Source: Marinosulfonomonas sp.
GTDB taxonomy: Bacteria > Pseudomonadota > Alphaproteobacteria > Rhodobacterales > Rhodobacteraceae
NCBI GenBank assembly: GCA_022712735.1
Contig: JAFLKA010000167.1
Coordinates: 1-5,714 of the forward strand
Direction: 5' to 3'
Length of the DNA stretch: 5,714 bases
Shown: in pieces, positions 1 to 5,714 of the stretch
How the letters are laid out: the number at the start of each line of letters is the position of its first letter
Position numbering within the stretch: position 1 is the first letter of the stretch
The notes under the pieces: generated by a model
What the model was told of the DNA's origin: nothing
The model's database searches: none
The model's input: only the letters and a program-made list of their open reading frames with translations
Position numbers and translations under genes: made by a program

Positions 1-2
1 TC

Positions 3-1073
3 AAGATCGGATCGGCCTTGTTGGTGGATCGCGCATCAGGGCAATTGCGCAACGACTAGCTGCACGCGCTGGCGCTGGATGTCGCTTGGCTCAAGGGGCT
101 CGGGGCGGATGTGATCCTTGTGTCCTCCGGTTCAATCGCGCTGGGGCGCGGGGTGTTGGGCCTGCCTGCCACCGAATTGGCGCTGGAACAATCCCAGGCG
201 GCCGCTGCCGTTGGCCAAATCCGGCTGGCGCGGGCCTATGAAGAGGCGCTGGCGCCGCACGGGATTACCACGGCGCAAGTGCTGGTGACGCTGGAAGACA
301 GCGCCAACCGGCGGCGTTACCTGAATTCCCGCGCCACGCTGGAACAGCTGATCAGCCTTGGCGTGGTGCCGATTGTGAACGAAAACGACACCATCGCCAC
401 CGATGAAATCCGTTATGGCGACAATGACCGGTTGGCGGCACAGGTTGCGGTGACGGTGGGGGCGGATCAGTTGATCCTGTTGTCTGATGTTGACGGGTTC
501 TACAGCGCCAATCCGTCGCTGGACACAAATGCGCGCCGTTATGATCTTATCAAACAGATCACACCCCAACTCGAGGCGATGGCCGGTGACGCCGGATCGG
601 GGCTGTCCAAAGGCGGGATGAAAACCAAGCTGATGGCGGCCAAGGTCGCGATGGCTGCGGGTTGTGCCATGGCAATTTGTGATGGTTTTACAGACCGCCC
701 CCTGACAGCGTTGAGCAGTGGGGCAAACGCCACATGGTTTGCCCCGCAGGATGATCCACAAGCGGCCCGCAAACGCTGGATCGGTGCGATGAAACCGAAA
801 GGTAGCGTTACAATTGATGCAGGTGCGGTTCGTGCGCTTGGCAACGGTAAATCCCTGTTGCCGGCCGGTGTGACGGACGTCACAGGTGATTTCGGCCGTG
901 GTGATCCGCTAACCATTCTGGGGCCGGACGGCGCACCGCTGGGATCGGGCCTGTCGCGTTACACCAGCCCTGAAGCAGACGTGATAAAGGGGCAACGTTC
1001 GGGCGACATAGAGGCCATCCTTGGCTATGAACCGAGAACCGCTCTGATCCACCGTGACGATATGGTGCTGTAG
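3..1073 (+). CDS. proB: Glutamate 5-kinase (ProB), 5' end outside window, reading frame interrupted by an in-frame TAG
   Basis: ProB phosphorylates L-glutamate with ATP to give gamma-glutamyl phosphate, the first step of cytosolic proline synthesis. The frame enters at codon 3-5 with KIGS, the ATP-site lysine motif near the N terminus of the family. Eighteen codons later comes TAG (57-59). The same frame then continues unbroken to TAG at 1071-1073. Numbering from the GTG at 111, the amino acid kinase domain shows SSGS (5-8), VNENDT (90-94), YGDND (102-106), LLSDVDG (123-129) and KGGMKTKL (167-174), and a C-terminal PUA domain spans roughly 228-310. Counting through the stop and adding about a dozen missing residues gives close to the 367 residues of E. 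coli ProB. A start at GTG 111 would remove KIGS and the first strand, so it is probably not a functional start. The gene is either a recent nonsense allele or carries a sequence error. proA follows 48 bases downstream. Identity is very secure; the status as intact or broken is not. Confidence 0.93.
57..59 (+). other. In-frame amber stop codon inside proB, at an expected Trp codon
   Basis: The codons before it read [18 protein letters not shown] and those after it [17 protein letters not shown], both good ProB sequence in the same frame. From memory of the family in this group, the residue after Asp is usually Trp, as in a DWL or EWL segment, so a single G-to-A change (TGG to TAG) would explain it. 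There is no frame change at this point. It lies very close to the window edge, so a contig-end base error is possible. Confidence 0.85.
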
Positions 1074-1105
1074 CCTTGTTTCTTTTTCGATCAAATATCC
1101 CCGCC

Positions 1106-1110
1106 GGAGG
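1106..1110 (+). promoter_or_regulatory. Ribosome binding site of proA
   Basis: GGAGG lies 11 bases before the ATG at 1122 and 8 bases before the in-frame TTG at 1119. Spacing alone slightly favours TTG. I keep ATG because it is the stronger start codon and the two differ by one residue only. Confidence 0.7.
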
Positions 1111-1121
1111 CATAGAATTTG

Positions 1122-2369
1122 ATGACTGATGATATAAAGACCATGATGGCCGACATCGGCAAACGCGCCAAAATCGCAGCTGCCGATCTAGCCCACGCCA
1201 GCGGTGCGGCGAAAGAATCTGCCCTGATGGCCGCAGCTGATGCTATCTGGGACAATCGCGCCGACATCCTTGAAGCTAATGAACGTGACATGGCTTATGG
1301 TCGCGACAAAGGGCTGACCGCAGCGATGCTGGACCGTCTGATGTTGGACGAGGGCCGGATCAAGGCGATGGCTGACGGCTTGCGCACAGTTGCCAAACAA
1401 AAAGACCCTGTGGGCGATGTAATTGCCGAGTGGGACATGCCATCGGGGCTGAACATCAAGCGGGTGCGCACCCCCTTGGGTGTGATCGGCGTGATCTATG
1501 AAAGCCGCCCGAATGTAACGGCCGACGCAGGTGCGCTGTGCCTGAAGGCGGGCAATGCGGTGATTTTGCGCGGCGGGTCGGAAAGCTTTCATTCCTCGGC
1601 GGCCATTCATACCTGTCTGGTGCAGGGGCTTAAGGCGGCGGGTCTGCCTGCGGGCGCCATTCAACGGGTGCCAACCCGTGATCGGGCGGCGGTTTCGCAA
1701 ATGCTGACCATGACCGACAGCATCGACGTGATTGTGCCGCGCGGCGGCAAGGGGCTGGTCGGGCTGGTGCAACGCGAGGCCCGTGTGCCGGTTTTTGCCC
1801 ATCTGGAAGGCATTGTGCATATCTATATCGACGCCTCGGCCGATGCCGACAAAACCCGCGCTGTGGTGATGAACGCCAAAACCCGACGCACGGGGATTTG
1901 CGGCTCAGCCGAATGTTTGCTGATCCACCGCGATGCCGTGGCACTGGGTCAGCAGGTGATTGATGATCTGATGGCGGCGGGTGTCGAGGTGCGGGCCGGT
2001 GCCGGGCTGAACGGCAGCACAGTGGCCACCGATGATGATTTCGGACACGAGTTCCTTGATATGATCATCGCGGCGCGTTTGGTTGATGATGTAGATGGTG
2101 CGATTGCCCATATCCAACAGTATGGATCAAACCACACGGATGCGATTATGGCCGAGGATGCGCATGCGGTGGCGCGGTTCCTTGAGCGGCTGGACAGTGC
2201 GATACTGATGCACAATGCTTCAACCCAGTTTGCCGATGGTGGCGAATTCGGCATGGGGGCCGAGATTGGCATTGCCACGGGCAAGATGCATGCACGGGGG
2301 CCGGTTGGATCCGAGCAATTGACCAGTTTTAAATATATCGTGACAGGGGATGGCACGGTCCGTGGTTAA
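1122..2369 (+). CDS. proA: Gamma-glutamyl phosphate reductase (glutamate-5-semialdehyde dehydrogenase)
   Basis: ProA reduces gamma-glutamyl phosphate with NADPH to glutamate-5-semialdehyde, the second proline-synthesis step in the cytosol, and takes the unstable product of ProB directly upstream. The 415 residues match the family (417 in E. coli). Family landmarks are [15 protein letters not shown] (118-132), a cofactor-binding [15 protein letters not shown] stretch (141-155), VPRGGKGL (205-212), and the catalytic cysteine at about residue 260 in [10 protein letters not shown]. The C terminus has the usual [13 protein letters not shown] segment. The frame is complete and ends in TAA at 2367-2369. 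It lies 48 bases after proB and is preceded by a GGAGG, so the two are probably cotranscribed; a polar effect of the proB nonsense codon on proA is possible. An alternative TTG start at 1119 would add one residue. Confidence 0.97.
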   Translation: MTDDIKTMMADIGKRAKIAAADLAHASGAAKESALMAAADAIWDNRADILEANERDMAYGRDKGLTAAMLDRLMLDEGRIKAMADGLRTVAKQKDPVGDVIAEWDMPSGLNIKRVRTPLGVIGVIYESRPNVTADAGALCLKAGNAVILRGGSESFHSSAAIHTCLVQGLKAAGLPAGAIQRVPTRDRAAVSQMLTMTDSIDVIVPRGGKGLVGLVQREARVPVFAHLEGIVHIYIDASADADKTRAVVMNAKTRRTGICGSAECLLIHRDAVALGQQVIDDLMAAGVEVRAGAGLNGSTVATDDDFGHEFLDMIIAARLVDDVDGAIAHIQQYGSNHTDAIMAEDAHAVARFLERLDSAILMHNASTQFADGGEFGMGAEIGIATGKMHARGPVGSEQLTSFKYIVTGDGTVRG

Positions 2370-2381
2370 TTAACCGGGGTA

Positions 2382-2394
2382 GTTGTGGCACAAC
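2382..2394. repeat. Short inverted repeat GTTGTG-G-CACAAC after proA
   Basis: Two perfect 6-base arms surround one central G, 13 bases after the proA stop. It is the first hairpin-capable element in the proA/chpT convergent gap. No T-run follows it on either strand, so it is weak as a terminator alone and may simply add to 3' end structure of the proA message. Confidence 0.35.
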
Positions 2395-2409
2395 GTGGTT
2401 TAGCGCCCA

Positions 2410-2428
2410 AAATTCTTTGAAAGAATTT
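2410..2428. terminator. Palindrome 1 of a tandem pair in the proA/chpT convergent gap
   Basis: AAATTCTTTGAAAGAATTT is a perfect inverted repeat with 9-base arms around a central G. It lies between two genes that end towards each other, where a structure that reads alike on both strands could end both transcripts. It is AT-rich and has no long T-tail, so termination is inferred from position more than from classic form. It could instead be one copy of a repeated palindromic element. Confidence 0.4.
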
Positions 2429-2431
2429 CAC

Positions 2432-2454
2432 CAGGAAAATTTGAAATTTTCCTG
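2432..2454. terminator. Palindrome 2, probable bidirectional terminator between proA and chpT
   Basis: This perfect inverted repeat has 11-base arms around a central G at 2443. The base of the stem is CAGG/CCTG, followed by A4/T4. As RNA it would form a stable hairpin from either strand; an actual loop would open a few of the central pairs. It starts three bases after palindrome 1 and has the same TTTGAAA centre, with the two centres 24 bases apart. It lies 20 bases past the chpT stop and 62 bases past the proA stop. No clear T-run follows, so the call rests on stem strength and convergent position. Confidence 0.5.
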
Positions 2455-2474
2455 ACCCAAGCAATCTGGCTGCG

Positions 2475-3074
2475 TCAAAAGGTCAATGTAACTGCGTTAT
2501 CGCACAAATTGGTTTGCAGACTACAACCAGCGGATTTGGCCGCATCGGGGACAAGGGCAAAATGCACCTCGGCGGGCGAGATGTCTTTCTCGATATCGGT
2601 TGAAACCAGCAGCTCCCAAATCGACGGATCAATGTTCATCTTCTCGGCATTGCAATCCAGGCTCCAGCCGTCCTGTTCCTGCTTCACGTTAATCGTGCCG
2701 CCATATGGCAGGGCTGTCTCAAAGCACTGGATCAGCAGGAACGCCAGTTTGGCCTGTTGGCGCAGCAGGCTTTCGTCGCTTTCCCATGCAACCCGCACAC
2801 GGCTGCCAGCCGACATATCCTGCAAGATCGACAGGATTTCATCGCGACCGATCATCTGACCGCCGCGCGCCGCGCCAAAGGCAATGCGGAAAAACCGGAT
2901 ACGGGCGTTGGCGTTCATCACGCTCTCATTGATCAGCGCCATTTCTGGCCCGTCCACAGCCCCCGCCATGCCCAGCAATTCAACCCCATTGCCGATTGCC
3001 CCCAAAGGGCTGATAAGGTCATGACAGATGCGAGAGCCGATCAGGGCAGCGATATCAATTTGGTCGGTGGTCAT
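2475..3074 (-). CDS. chpT: ChpT-family histidine phosphotransferase (CckA-ChpT-CtrA phosphorelay)
   Basis: ChpT is a cytosolic phosphotransfer protein that accepts phosphate from the receiver domain of the hybrid kinase CckA and passes it to the response regulator CtrA (and CpdR in Caulobacter). In Rhodobacteraceae this relay controls motility and gene transfer agents. The 199-residue protein opens with an alpha-helical dimerisation and phosphotransfer segment holding SRICHDLISPLGAIGNGVEL (14-33); His18 in the HDL triplet is the predicted phosphorylated residue. The rest (about 75-199) fits the degenerate, ATPase-like second domain of the family, which has no recognisable ATP-binding G boxes. 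ATG at 3074 is preferred; a TTG at 3107 would add 11 residues unlike the family and nearly touch the divergent gene at 3111. I see no strong ribosome binding site for the ATG. The gene converges on proA and diverges from the DUF3553 gene. CckA and CtrA are not in the window. Confidence 0.88.
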   Translation of the reverse strand: MTTDQIDIAALIGSRICHDLISPLGAIGNGVELLGMAGAVDGPEMALINESVMNANARIRFFRIAFGAARGGQMIGRDEILSILQDMSAGSRVRVAWESDESLLRQQAKLAFLLIQCFETALPYGGTINVKQEQDGWSLDCNAEKMNIDPSIWELLVSTDIEKDISPAEVHFALVPDAAKSAGCSLQTNLCDNAVTLTF

Positions 3075-3096
3075 AGGGACAGTCCAGTCATCAGGT

Positions 3097-3102
3097 AAGG
3101 GG
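3097..3102 (+). promoter_or_regulatory. Ribosome binding site of the DUF3553 gene
   Basis: AAGGGG lies 8 bases before the GTG at 3111. It decides the start of the small gene, because no in-frame ATG exists before codon 9. It sits inside the 36-base gap to the divergent chpT start, leaving little room for separate promoters. Confidence 0.7.
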
Positions 3103-3110
3103 CGCAAAGC

Positions 3111-3284
3111 GTGAATGATTTTCTAGAGCCGGGCATGTTGGTCAGGCACCCGACCAAACCCGAATGGGGGCTTGGACAGGTACAATCGGCCATAGATGGT
3201 AAAATAACCGTTAATTTTGAGCATGCGGGGAAAGTTGTGATCAACGGGGCGCGGGTTTTGCTCATACCTGAATATCACTCTTGA
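3111..3284 (+). CDS. DUF3553 domain miniprotein, 57 residues, Tudor-like fold predicted
   Basis: The frame runs from GTG 3111 to TGA 3282-3284. It begins MNDFLEPGMLVRHPTKPEWG and continues through GLGQVQSAIDGKITVNFEHA (20-39) and GKVVINGARVLLIP (40-53). I recognise this as the DUF3553 family, small stand-alone proteins common in Rhodobacteraceae and related alphaproteobacteria. The pattern of a V-RHP segment, then W/G-GLG-V and VNFEHAGKVV, resembles the short Tudor-like barrel at the C terminus of UvrD/PcrA helicases and related RNA polymerase-interacting domains, so nucleic-acid or polymerase binding is a reasonable guess only. There is no signal peptide or membrane segment. A good ribosome binding site at 3097-3102 supports the start. 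It is divergent from chpT with 36 bases between start codons, and 139 bases before olsB on the same strand. Function is unknown. Confidence 0.85.
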   Translation: MNDFLEPGMLVRHPTKPEWGLGQVQSAIDGKITVNFEHAGKVVINGARVLLIPEYHS

Positions 3285-3299
3285 AACGTATAACGGGAT

Positions 3300-3315
3300 T
3301 TAACGGTAGGCTAAC
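3300..3315 (+). promoter_or_regulatory. CtrA-like box upstream of olsB
   Basis: TTAA, seven bases, then CTAAC matches the established CtrA consensus (TTAA-N7-TTAAC) at all but one fixed position. It lies 15 bases past the DUF3553 stop and about 110 bases before the olsB start, a plausible promoter distance. Single near-matches arise by chance, so this is only a candidate. A small inverted repeat (ACACAC at 3314-3319, GTGTGT at 3327-3332) abuts it. I could not identify a convincing -35/-10 pair in this gap. Confidence 0.25.
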
Positions 3316-3423
3316 ACACCTAATGCGTGTGTCAAATGAGCTGACCCAACGGACATATTGCAATTTGCCCCCGCAATTCGTAAAACCCACCGCAGCTTTT
3401 CTGACGCAAGAATTGACCCACCA

Positions 3424-4203
3424 ATGACCCTAGATGACCCCAGATTTGAACTACGGCTTGCGCAGAACGACGCCGACCTGCGGGCTGCACAACGGTTGCG
3501 CTATCAGGTGTTTGTTGAGGAACTGGGCGGCGACGGGCCGCTTGTGGATCACGAGGCGCGGCTGGAACGCGACGCATTTGACGAATTTTTCGATCATTTG
3601 CTGTTGATTGACCGCCAGCAAAATGCGGATCCTGATAATCAAGTGATCGGCGTTTACCGGTTATTACGCTGCGATATGGCTGAACGGGCGGGGCGATATT
3701 ATTCCGAGGACGAATATGATCTGTCAGCGCTAAAGGCCAGCGGGCGCAAATTGATGGAGCTGGGCCGGTCCTGCGTCCATGCCGATTATCGCGGCAGCCG
3801 CGCGATGTATCATCTGTGGAGCGGGCTGGGCGCTTATGTGATCAAACATGACATTGAAGTGATGTTCGGCGTGGCCAGTTTCCATGGCACCGATATTGAC
3901 GCGATCCGCGAGCCATTGGCCTATCTGCACCATAACCATCTGGCGCCCGAAAACCTGCGCGCCCGTGTGCTGGAACCGCACTTCCAGACAATGGATTTGA
4001 TGCCCGCGGACCAGATCGAGGCGCGCCGCGCCCTAAAGGCGATGCCGACGCTGATCAAGGCATATCTGCGGTTAGGGGGCTTTGTCGGCGAGGGGGCGTT
4101 TATTGACCACAATTTCAACACCACAGATGTGTTCCTGTTGATGGACACCAAAATGATCAGCGAAAAACAACGCAGCATGTATACCAAAGGGCGGCGTGAA
4201 TGA
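3424..4203 (+). CDS. olsB: L-ornithine N-alpha-acyltransferase (OlsB), ornithine lipid synthesis
   Basis: OlsB moves a 3-hydroxyacyl chain from acyl carrier protein to the alpha-amino group of ornithine, giving lyso-ornithine lipid at the inner face of the membrane. The 259 residues fit the family. The GNAT-type acyltransferase core shows AAQRLRYQVFVEELGGDG (21-38), HLLLID (58-63), QVIGVYRLL (73-81), and the signature ELGRSCVHADYRGSRAMYHL (112-131) followed by VMFGVASFHGTD (146-157). A C-terminal part with LEPHFQ and AMPTLIKAYLRLGG (206-219) completes it. I chose ATG 3424 because MTLDDPRFELRLA looks like the usual N terminus; a TTG at 3358 would add 22 residues that do not. No strong ribosome binding site precedes 3424. 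The stop overlaps the olsA start by four bases (ATGA), so the two are translationally coupled. A glutamine-lipid relative (GlsB-type) is the main alternative. Confidence 0.9.
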   Translation: MTLDDPRFELRLAQNDADLRAAQRLRYQVFVEELGGDGPLVDHEARLERDAFDEFFDHLLLIDRQQNADPDNQVIGVYRLLRCDMAERAGRYYSEDEYDLSALKASGRKLMELGRSCVHADYRGSRAMYHLWSGLGAYVIKHDIEVMFGVASFHGTDIDAIREPLAYLHHNHLAPENLRARVLEPHFQTMDLMPADQIEARRALKAMPTLIKAYLRLGGFVGEGAFIDHNFNTTDVFLLMDTKMISEKQRSMYTKGRRE

Positions 4204-5030
4204 GCGGAACTTGGTTCCCTGAAGCTGAACCCGCCCCGGTGCATATTGGCCCGATGGGTTGGGTCAGGGTTGTCGGACGCGGCGCTCCTGTGCTGGTGGT
4301 GGTGGTGGGCGGTTTGGCCACGTTATTACTGGTGCGCCTGATCGAGCGTCCGATTTGCGGTGTGAACCGCCCGGTGACGCCCTATATCACCCAGGGTGTG
4401 TGTAAATCCGCCCTCAGGATCATGGGGATACGTCTGACGGTTGTCGGGTCTCATATGGCACATAATGGCGCTGTGGTTTCCAATCACGTCTCGTGGCTGG
4501 ATATTTTTACCCTAAACGCGGCCAAGCGGATATATTTTGTGGCAAAATCCGAGGTGGCGGGCTGGCCGTTGATCGGTTGGCTGGCGCGGGCCACGGGCAC
4601 GGTGTTTATTGCGCGGCGCTCGGTGGATGCAAAAATCCATCTGGATGTCTTTGCGGCGCGGCTGAACGCAGGACATAAGTTGTTGTTTTTTCCCGAAGGC
4701 ACGTCAACGGACGGATTGCGGGTTATTCCATTTAAATCAACGTTGTTCGAGGCGTTCTTTGCGCAAGATTTGCGCGATGTATTGCACATTCAACCGGTTA
4801 CAGTGAAATATTCGGCCCCCGCTGGCGAAGATGCACGGTTTTATGGCTGGTGGGGCGATATGGAGATGGCGCCGCATTTGTTAAAGACGCTCGCGGCCCG
4901 TAAATCGGGTGGTGTCGAGGTGATTTACCACGCCCCCGTGGCGGTGGCGGATTTTGACGGGCGCAAGGCGCTGGCGTTATATTGCGAGAAAACGGTGCGC
5001 TCGGGGTTCGGAGCGTCCGCGATTAGCTGA
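4200..5030 (+). CDS. olsA: Lyso-ornithine lipid O-acyltransferase / 1-acylglycerol-3-phosphate acyltransferase family (OlsA)
   Basis: OlsA adds a second acyl chain to the hydroxyl of lyso-ornithine lipid, finishing ornithine lipid. In Rhodobacter capsulatus the homologue is also reported to act on lysophosphatidic acid. The 276-residue protein has one hydrophobic segment near the N terminus (about 30-47, rich in V, L and G) that should anchor it to the inner membrane. Conserved PlsC-type motifs follow in order: NHVSWLD with the catalytic pair His96 and Asp101, GTVFIARR (133-140), FFPEGTSTDG (163-172) with the EGT motif, and a basic-hydrophobic RVIPFKSTLFEAFF (174-187). All key residues are present. 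The start ATG lies inside the end of olsB (ATGA overlap), with AAAGGG at 4186-4191 as ribosome binding site, so expression should be coupled to olsB. Its last eight bases overlap the end of the opposing ThiE-like gene, leaving no room for an intergenic terminator. Confidence 0.9.
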   Translation: MSGTWFPEAEPAPVHIGPMGWVRVVGRGAPVLVVVVGGLATLLLVRLIERPICGVNRPVTPYITQGVCKSALRIMGIRLTVVGSHMAHNGAVVSNHVSWLDIFTLNAAKRIYFVAKSEVAGWPLIGWLARATGTVFIARRSVDAKIHLDVFAARLNAGHKLLFFPEGTSTDGLRVIPFKSTLFEAFFAQDLRDVLHIQPVTVKYSAPAGEDARFYGWWGDMEMAPHLLKTLAARKSGGVEVIYHAPVAVADFDGRKALALYCEKTVRSGFGASAIS

Positions 5031-5655
5031 TTGCCTCAACCAGCGTTTTAAACGCCGCCACAGGATCATCCGTGTTCCAGATTTCCTCGCCGATGGCGAA
5101 AAAGTCGGTGATAGGTGACAGGGTTTTGATCACCTCGACAGTGAGTGCGCCTTCGGCCACCACGGGCACTTCGACAACATTGCTCCACCACTCAAACAGG
5201 TCGGTTGGCGCGACCGAACCGTCACCAAGTGCTGTGTCACCGCAGGGGCCAAAGCTGACGTATTCAGCCGAGCCTTCGCCTGCGTTCATCCCGTCATGGC
5301 GCGAGGCGGCACAATAGGCACCGATGATCGCGTCATCACCCAGTTCCTTGCGGGCGTAGCGCACGGTGCGGGCGCCATCTGTCAGATGCACCCCGTCAAG
5401 ACCGAGCCGGTCAACCATGATCAGGTGGTTTTCGATCACGATGGCAATATCGCGGGCGTGACAGATTTCACGGATCGCATCGCCGGCCTTAATGATCTGG
5501 TTTTCATCCTTGGTGGCCAAGGCAAGGCGCACGCAGGCCACCGGGGCCACGTCCAGCACCTGATTTAGCAGGGCGGGAAAGGTGGACAGATCAAACGTAG
5601 GCGGGGTGATCAGGTAAAGCTGGGCTTGTTCTTTTTCTTGAAATTCTTCGGTCAT
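5023..5655 (-). CDS. Thiamine phosphate synthase-like (ThiE/TenI family) protein with degenerate active site
   Basis: The 210-residue protein has the TIM-barrel layout of ThiE/TenI: LYLITPP (13-19) as first strand, IVIENHLIMVDRLGLDGVHL (72-91) at the place of the family's I-N-D-x-x-x-x-A...ADGVHL block, IIGAYCAASRH (110-120) for the GxSxH block, EYVSFGP (131-137) for the YVxxGP block, and PVVAEGAL (164-171) for PVVAIGGI. True ThiE couples HMP pyrophosphate with thiazole phosphate. Several of its substrate residues seem replaced: QLREK is CVRLA here (41-45), the Asp of the ND pair is His77, the Asp after GVHLGQ is absent, and the F-x-T-x-T-K loop after GP is missing. Another reaction or a regulatory role is therefore likely, and I give no symbol. 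No other thiamine gene is in the window. The start is supported by GAGGA on the minus strand (5663-5667), 7 bases upstream. It converges on and overlaps olsA. Confidence 0.82.
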   Translation of the reverse strand: MTEEFQEKEQAQLYLITPPTFDLSTFPALLNQVLDVAPVACVRLALATKDENQIIKAGDAIREICHARDIAIVIENHLIMVDRLGLDGVHLTDGARTVRYARKELGDDAIIGAYCAASRHDGMNAGEGSAEYVSFGPCGDTALGDGSVAPTDLFEWWSNVVEVPVVAEGALTVEVIKTLSPITDFFAIGEEIWNTDDPVAAFKTLVEAIS

Positions 5656-5662
5656 TTTATTG

Positions 5663-5667
5663 TCCTC
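5663..5667 (-). promoter_or_regulatory. Ribosome binding site of the ThiE-like gene
   Basis: Read on the minus strand this is GAGGA, 7 bases before the ATG at 5655. It fixes the start. The remaining bases to the window edge (5668-5714) hold no gene I can recognise; a TATATC-like stretch on the minus strand near 5686-5692 could belong to a promoter, but I see no matching -35. Confidence 0.65.
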
Positions 5668-5714
5668 GACTGAGTGTTGAGGCGGATATAGCGCAGGTTT
5701 TGCGGTTTGACCAC

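Noticed and set aside
132..761. Long minus-strand open frame of 209 codons opposite proB
   Set aside because: It lies entirely antisense to a strongly recognised gene, has low-complexity Arg/His/Gln-rich sequence typical of a shadow frame, and matches no family I know.
111..1073. GTG at 111 as the true start of proB
   Set aside because: It encodes a conserved internal valine just before LVSSGS. Clear ProB sequence, including the KIGS motif, lies upstream in the same frame.
1188..1820. Minus-strand open frame of 210 codons opposite proA
   Set aside because: It is a shadow of proA: composition is rich in His, Arg and Gln, and there is no recognisable domain or convincing start signal.
3075..3107. 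TTG-initiated N-terminal extension of chpT
   Set aside because: The added 11 residues do not look like the family, and the start would lie three bases from the divergent GTG at 3111. The ATG at 3074 gives the usual N terminus.
3281..3312. TTGAAA followed by TAGGCT as a sigma-70 promoter for olsB
   Set aside because: The spacing is about 20 bases and the -10 match is poor, so it is not a supportable promoter call.
3314..3332. Inverted repeat ACACAC/GTGTGT after the DUF3553 gene as a terminator
   Set aside because: The stem is only 6 bases with a 7-base loop and no T-run follows, so I would not call it a terminator. It is mentioned beside the CtrA-like box only.
3358..3423. TTG-initiated N-terminal extension of olsB
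   Set aside because: The 22 extra residues are unlike OlsB N termini and lack a good ribosome binding site. MTLDDPRF at 3424 fits better.
4200..4203. ATGA overlap of olsB and olsA as something unusual
   Set aside because: Four-base stop/start overlaps are common in bacterial operons and simply indicate translational coupling.

Overview
The window looks like core chromosome of a marine alphaproteobacterium of the Rhodobacteraceae (Roseobacter group). This rests on the protein sequences themselves (ProB/ProA, a ChpT-type phosphotransferase, a DUF3553 miniprotein, OlsB/OlsA), on moderate-to-high GC coding DNA, and on tight gene packing. I see no mobile element, CRISPR array, tRNA or rRNA.

Layout. 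(1) Positions 3-1121: proB (glutamate 5-kinase), entering from the left edge and followed by a ribosome binding site. The proB frame carries a TAG at 57-59 where a tryptophan is expected. (2) 1122-2369: proA, completing a proBA proline-synthesis operon. (3) 2370-2474: a short convergent gap packed with palindromes, likely a two-way terminator. (4) 2475-3074, minus strand: a ChpT-family histidine phosphotransferase, the middle relay protein of the CckA-ChpT-CtrA pathway. (5) 3111-3284, plus strand: a 57-residue DUF3553 protein, divergent from chpT with only 36 bases between the start codons. (6) 3285-3423: a gap with a near-match to a CtrA binding site. (7) 3424-5030: olsB and olsA, overlapping by four bases, which make ornithine lipid. 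(8) 5023-5655, minus strand: a thiamine phosphate synthase-like protein that has lost several catalytic residues; it overlaps the end of olsA by 8 bases. (9) 5656-5714: its leader, with a clear ribosome binding site.

How the genes work together. proBA turns glutamate into glutamate semialdehyde for proline. olsBA turns ornithine and acyl-ACP into a phosphorus-free membrane lipid. ChpT sits in a regulatory relay that in this family controls motility, gene transfer agents and cell-cycle-linked traits. The DUF3553 protein is a single small domain resembling the Tudor-like tail of UvrD/PcrA helicases, so a transcription-related role is possible but unproven.

I found no new multi-gene system. The points most worth checking are the nonsense codon in proB, the DUF3553 miniprotein beside chpT, the degenerate ThiE-like active site, and the paired palindromes after proA.
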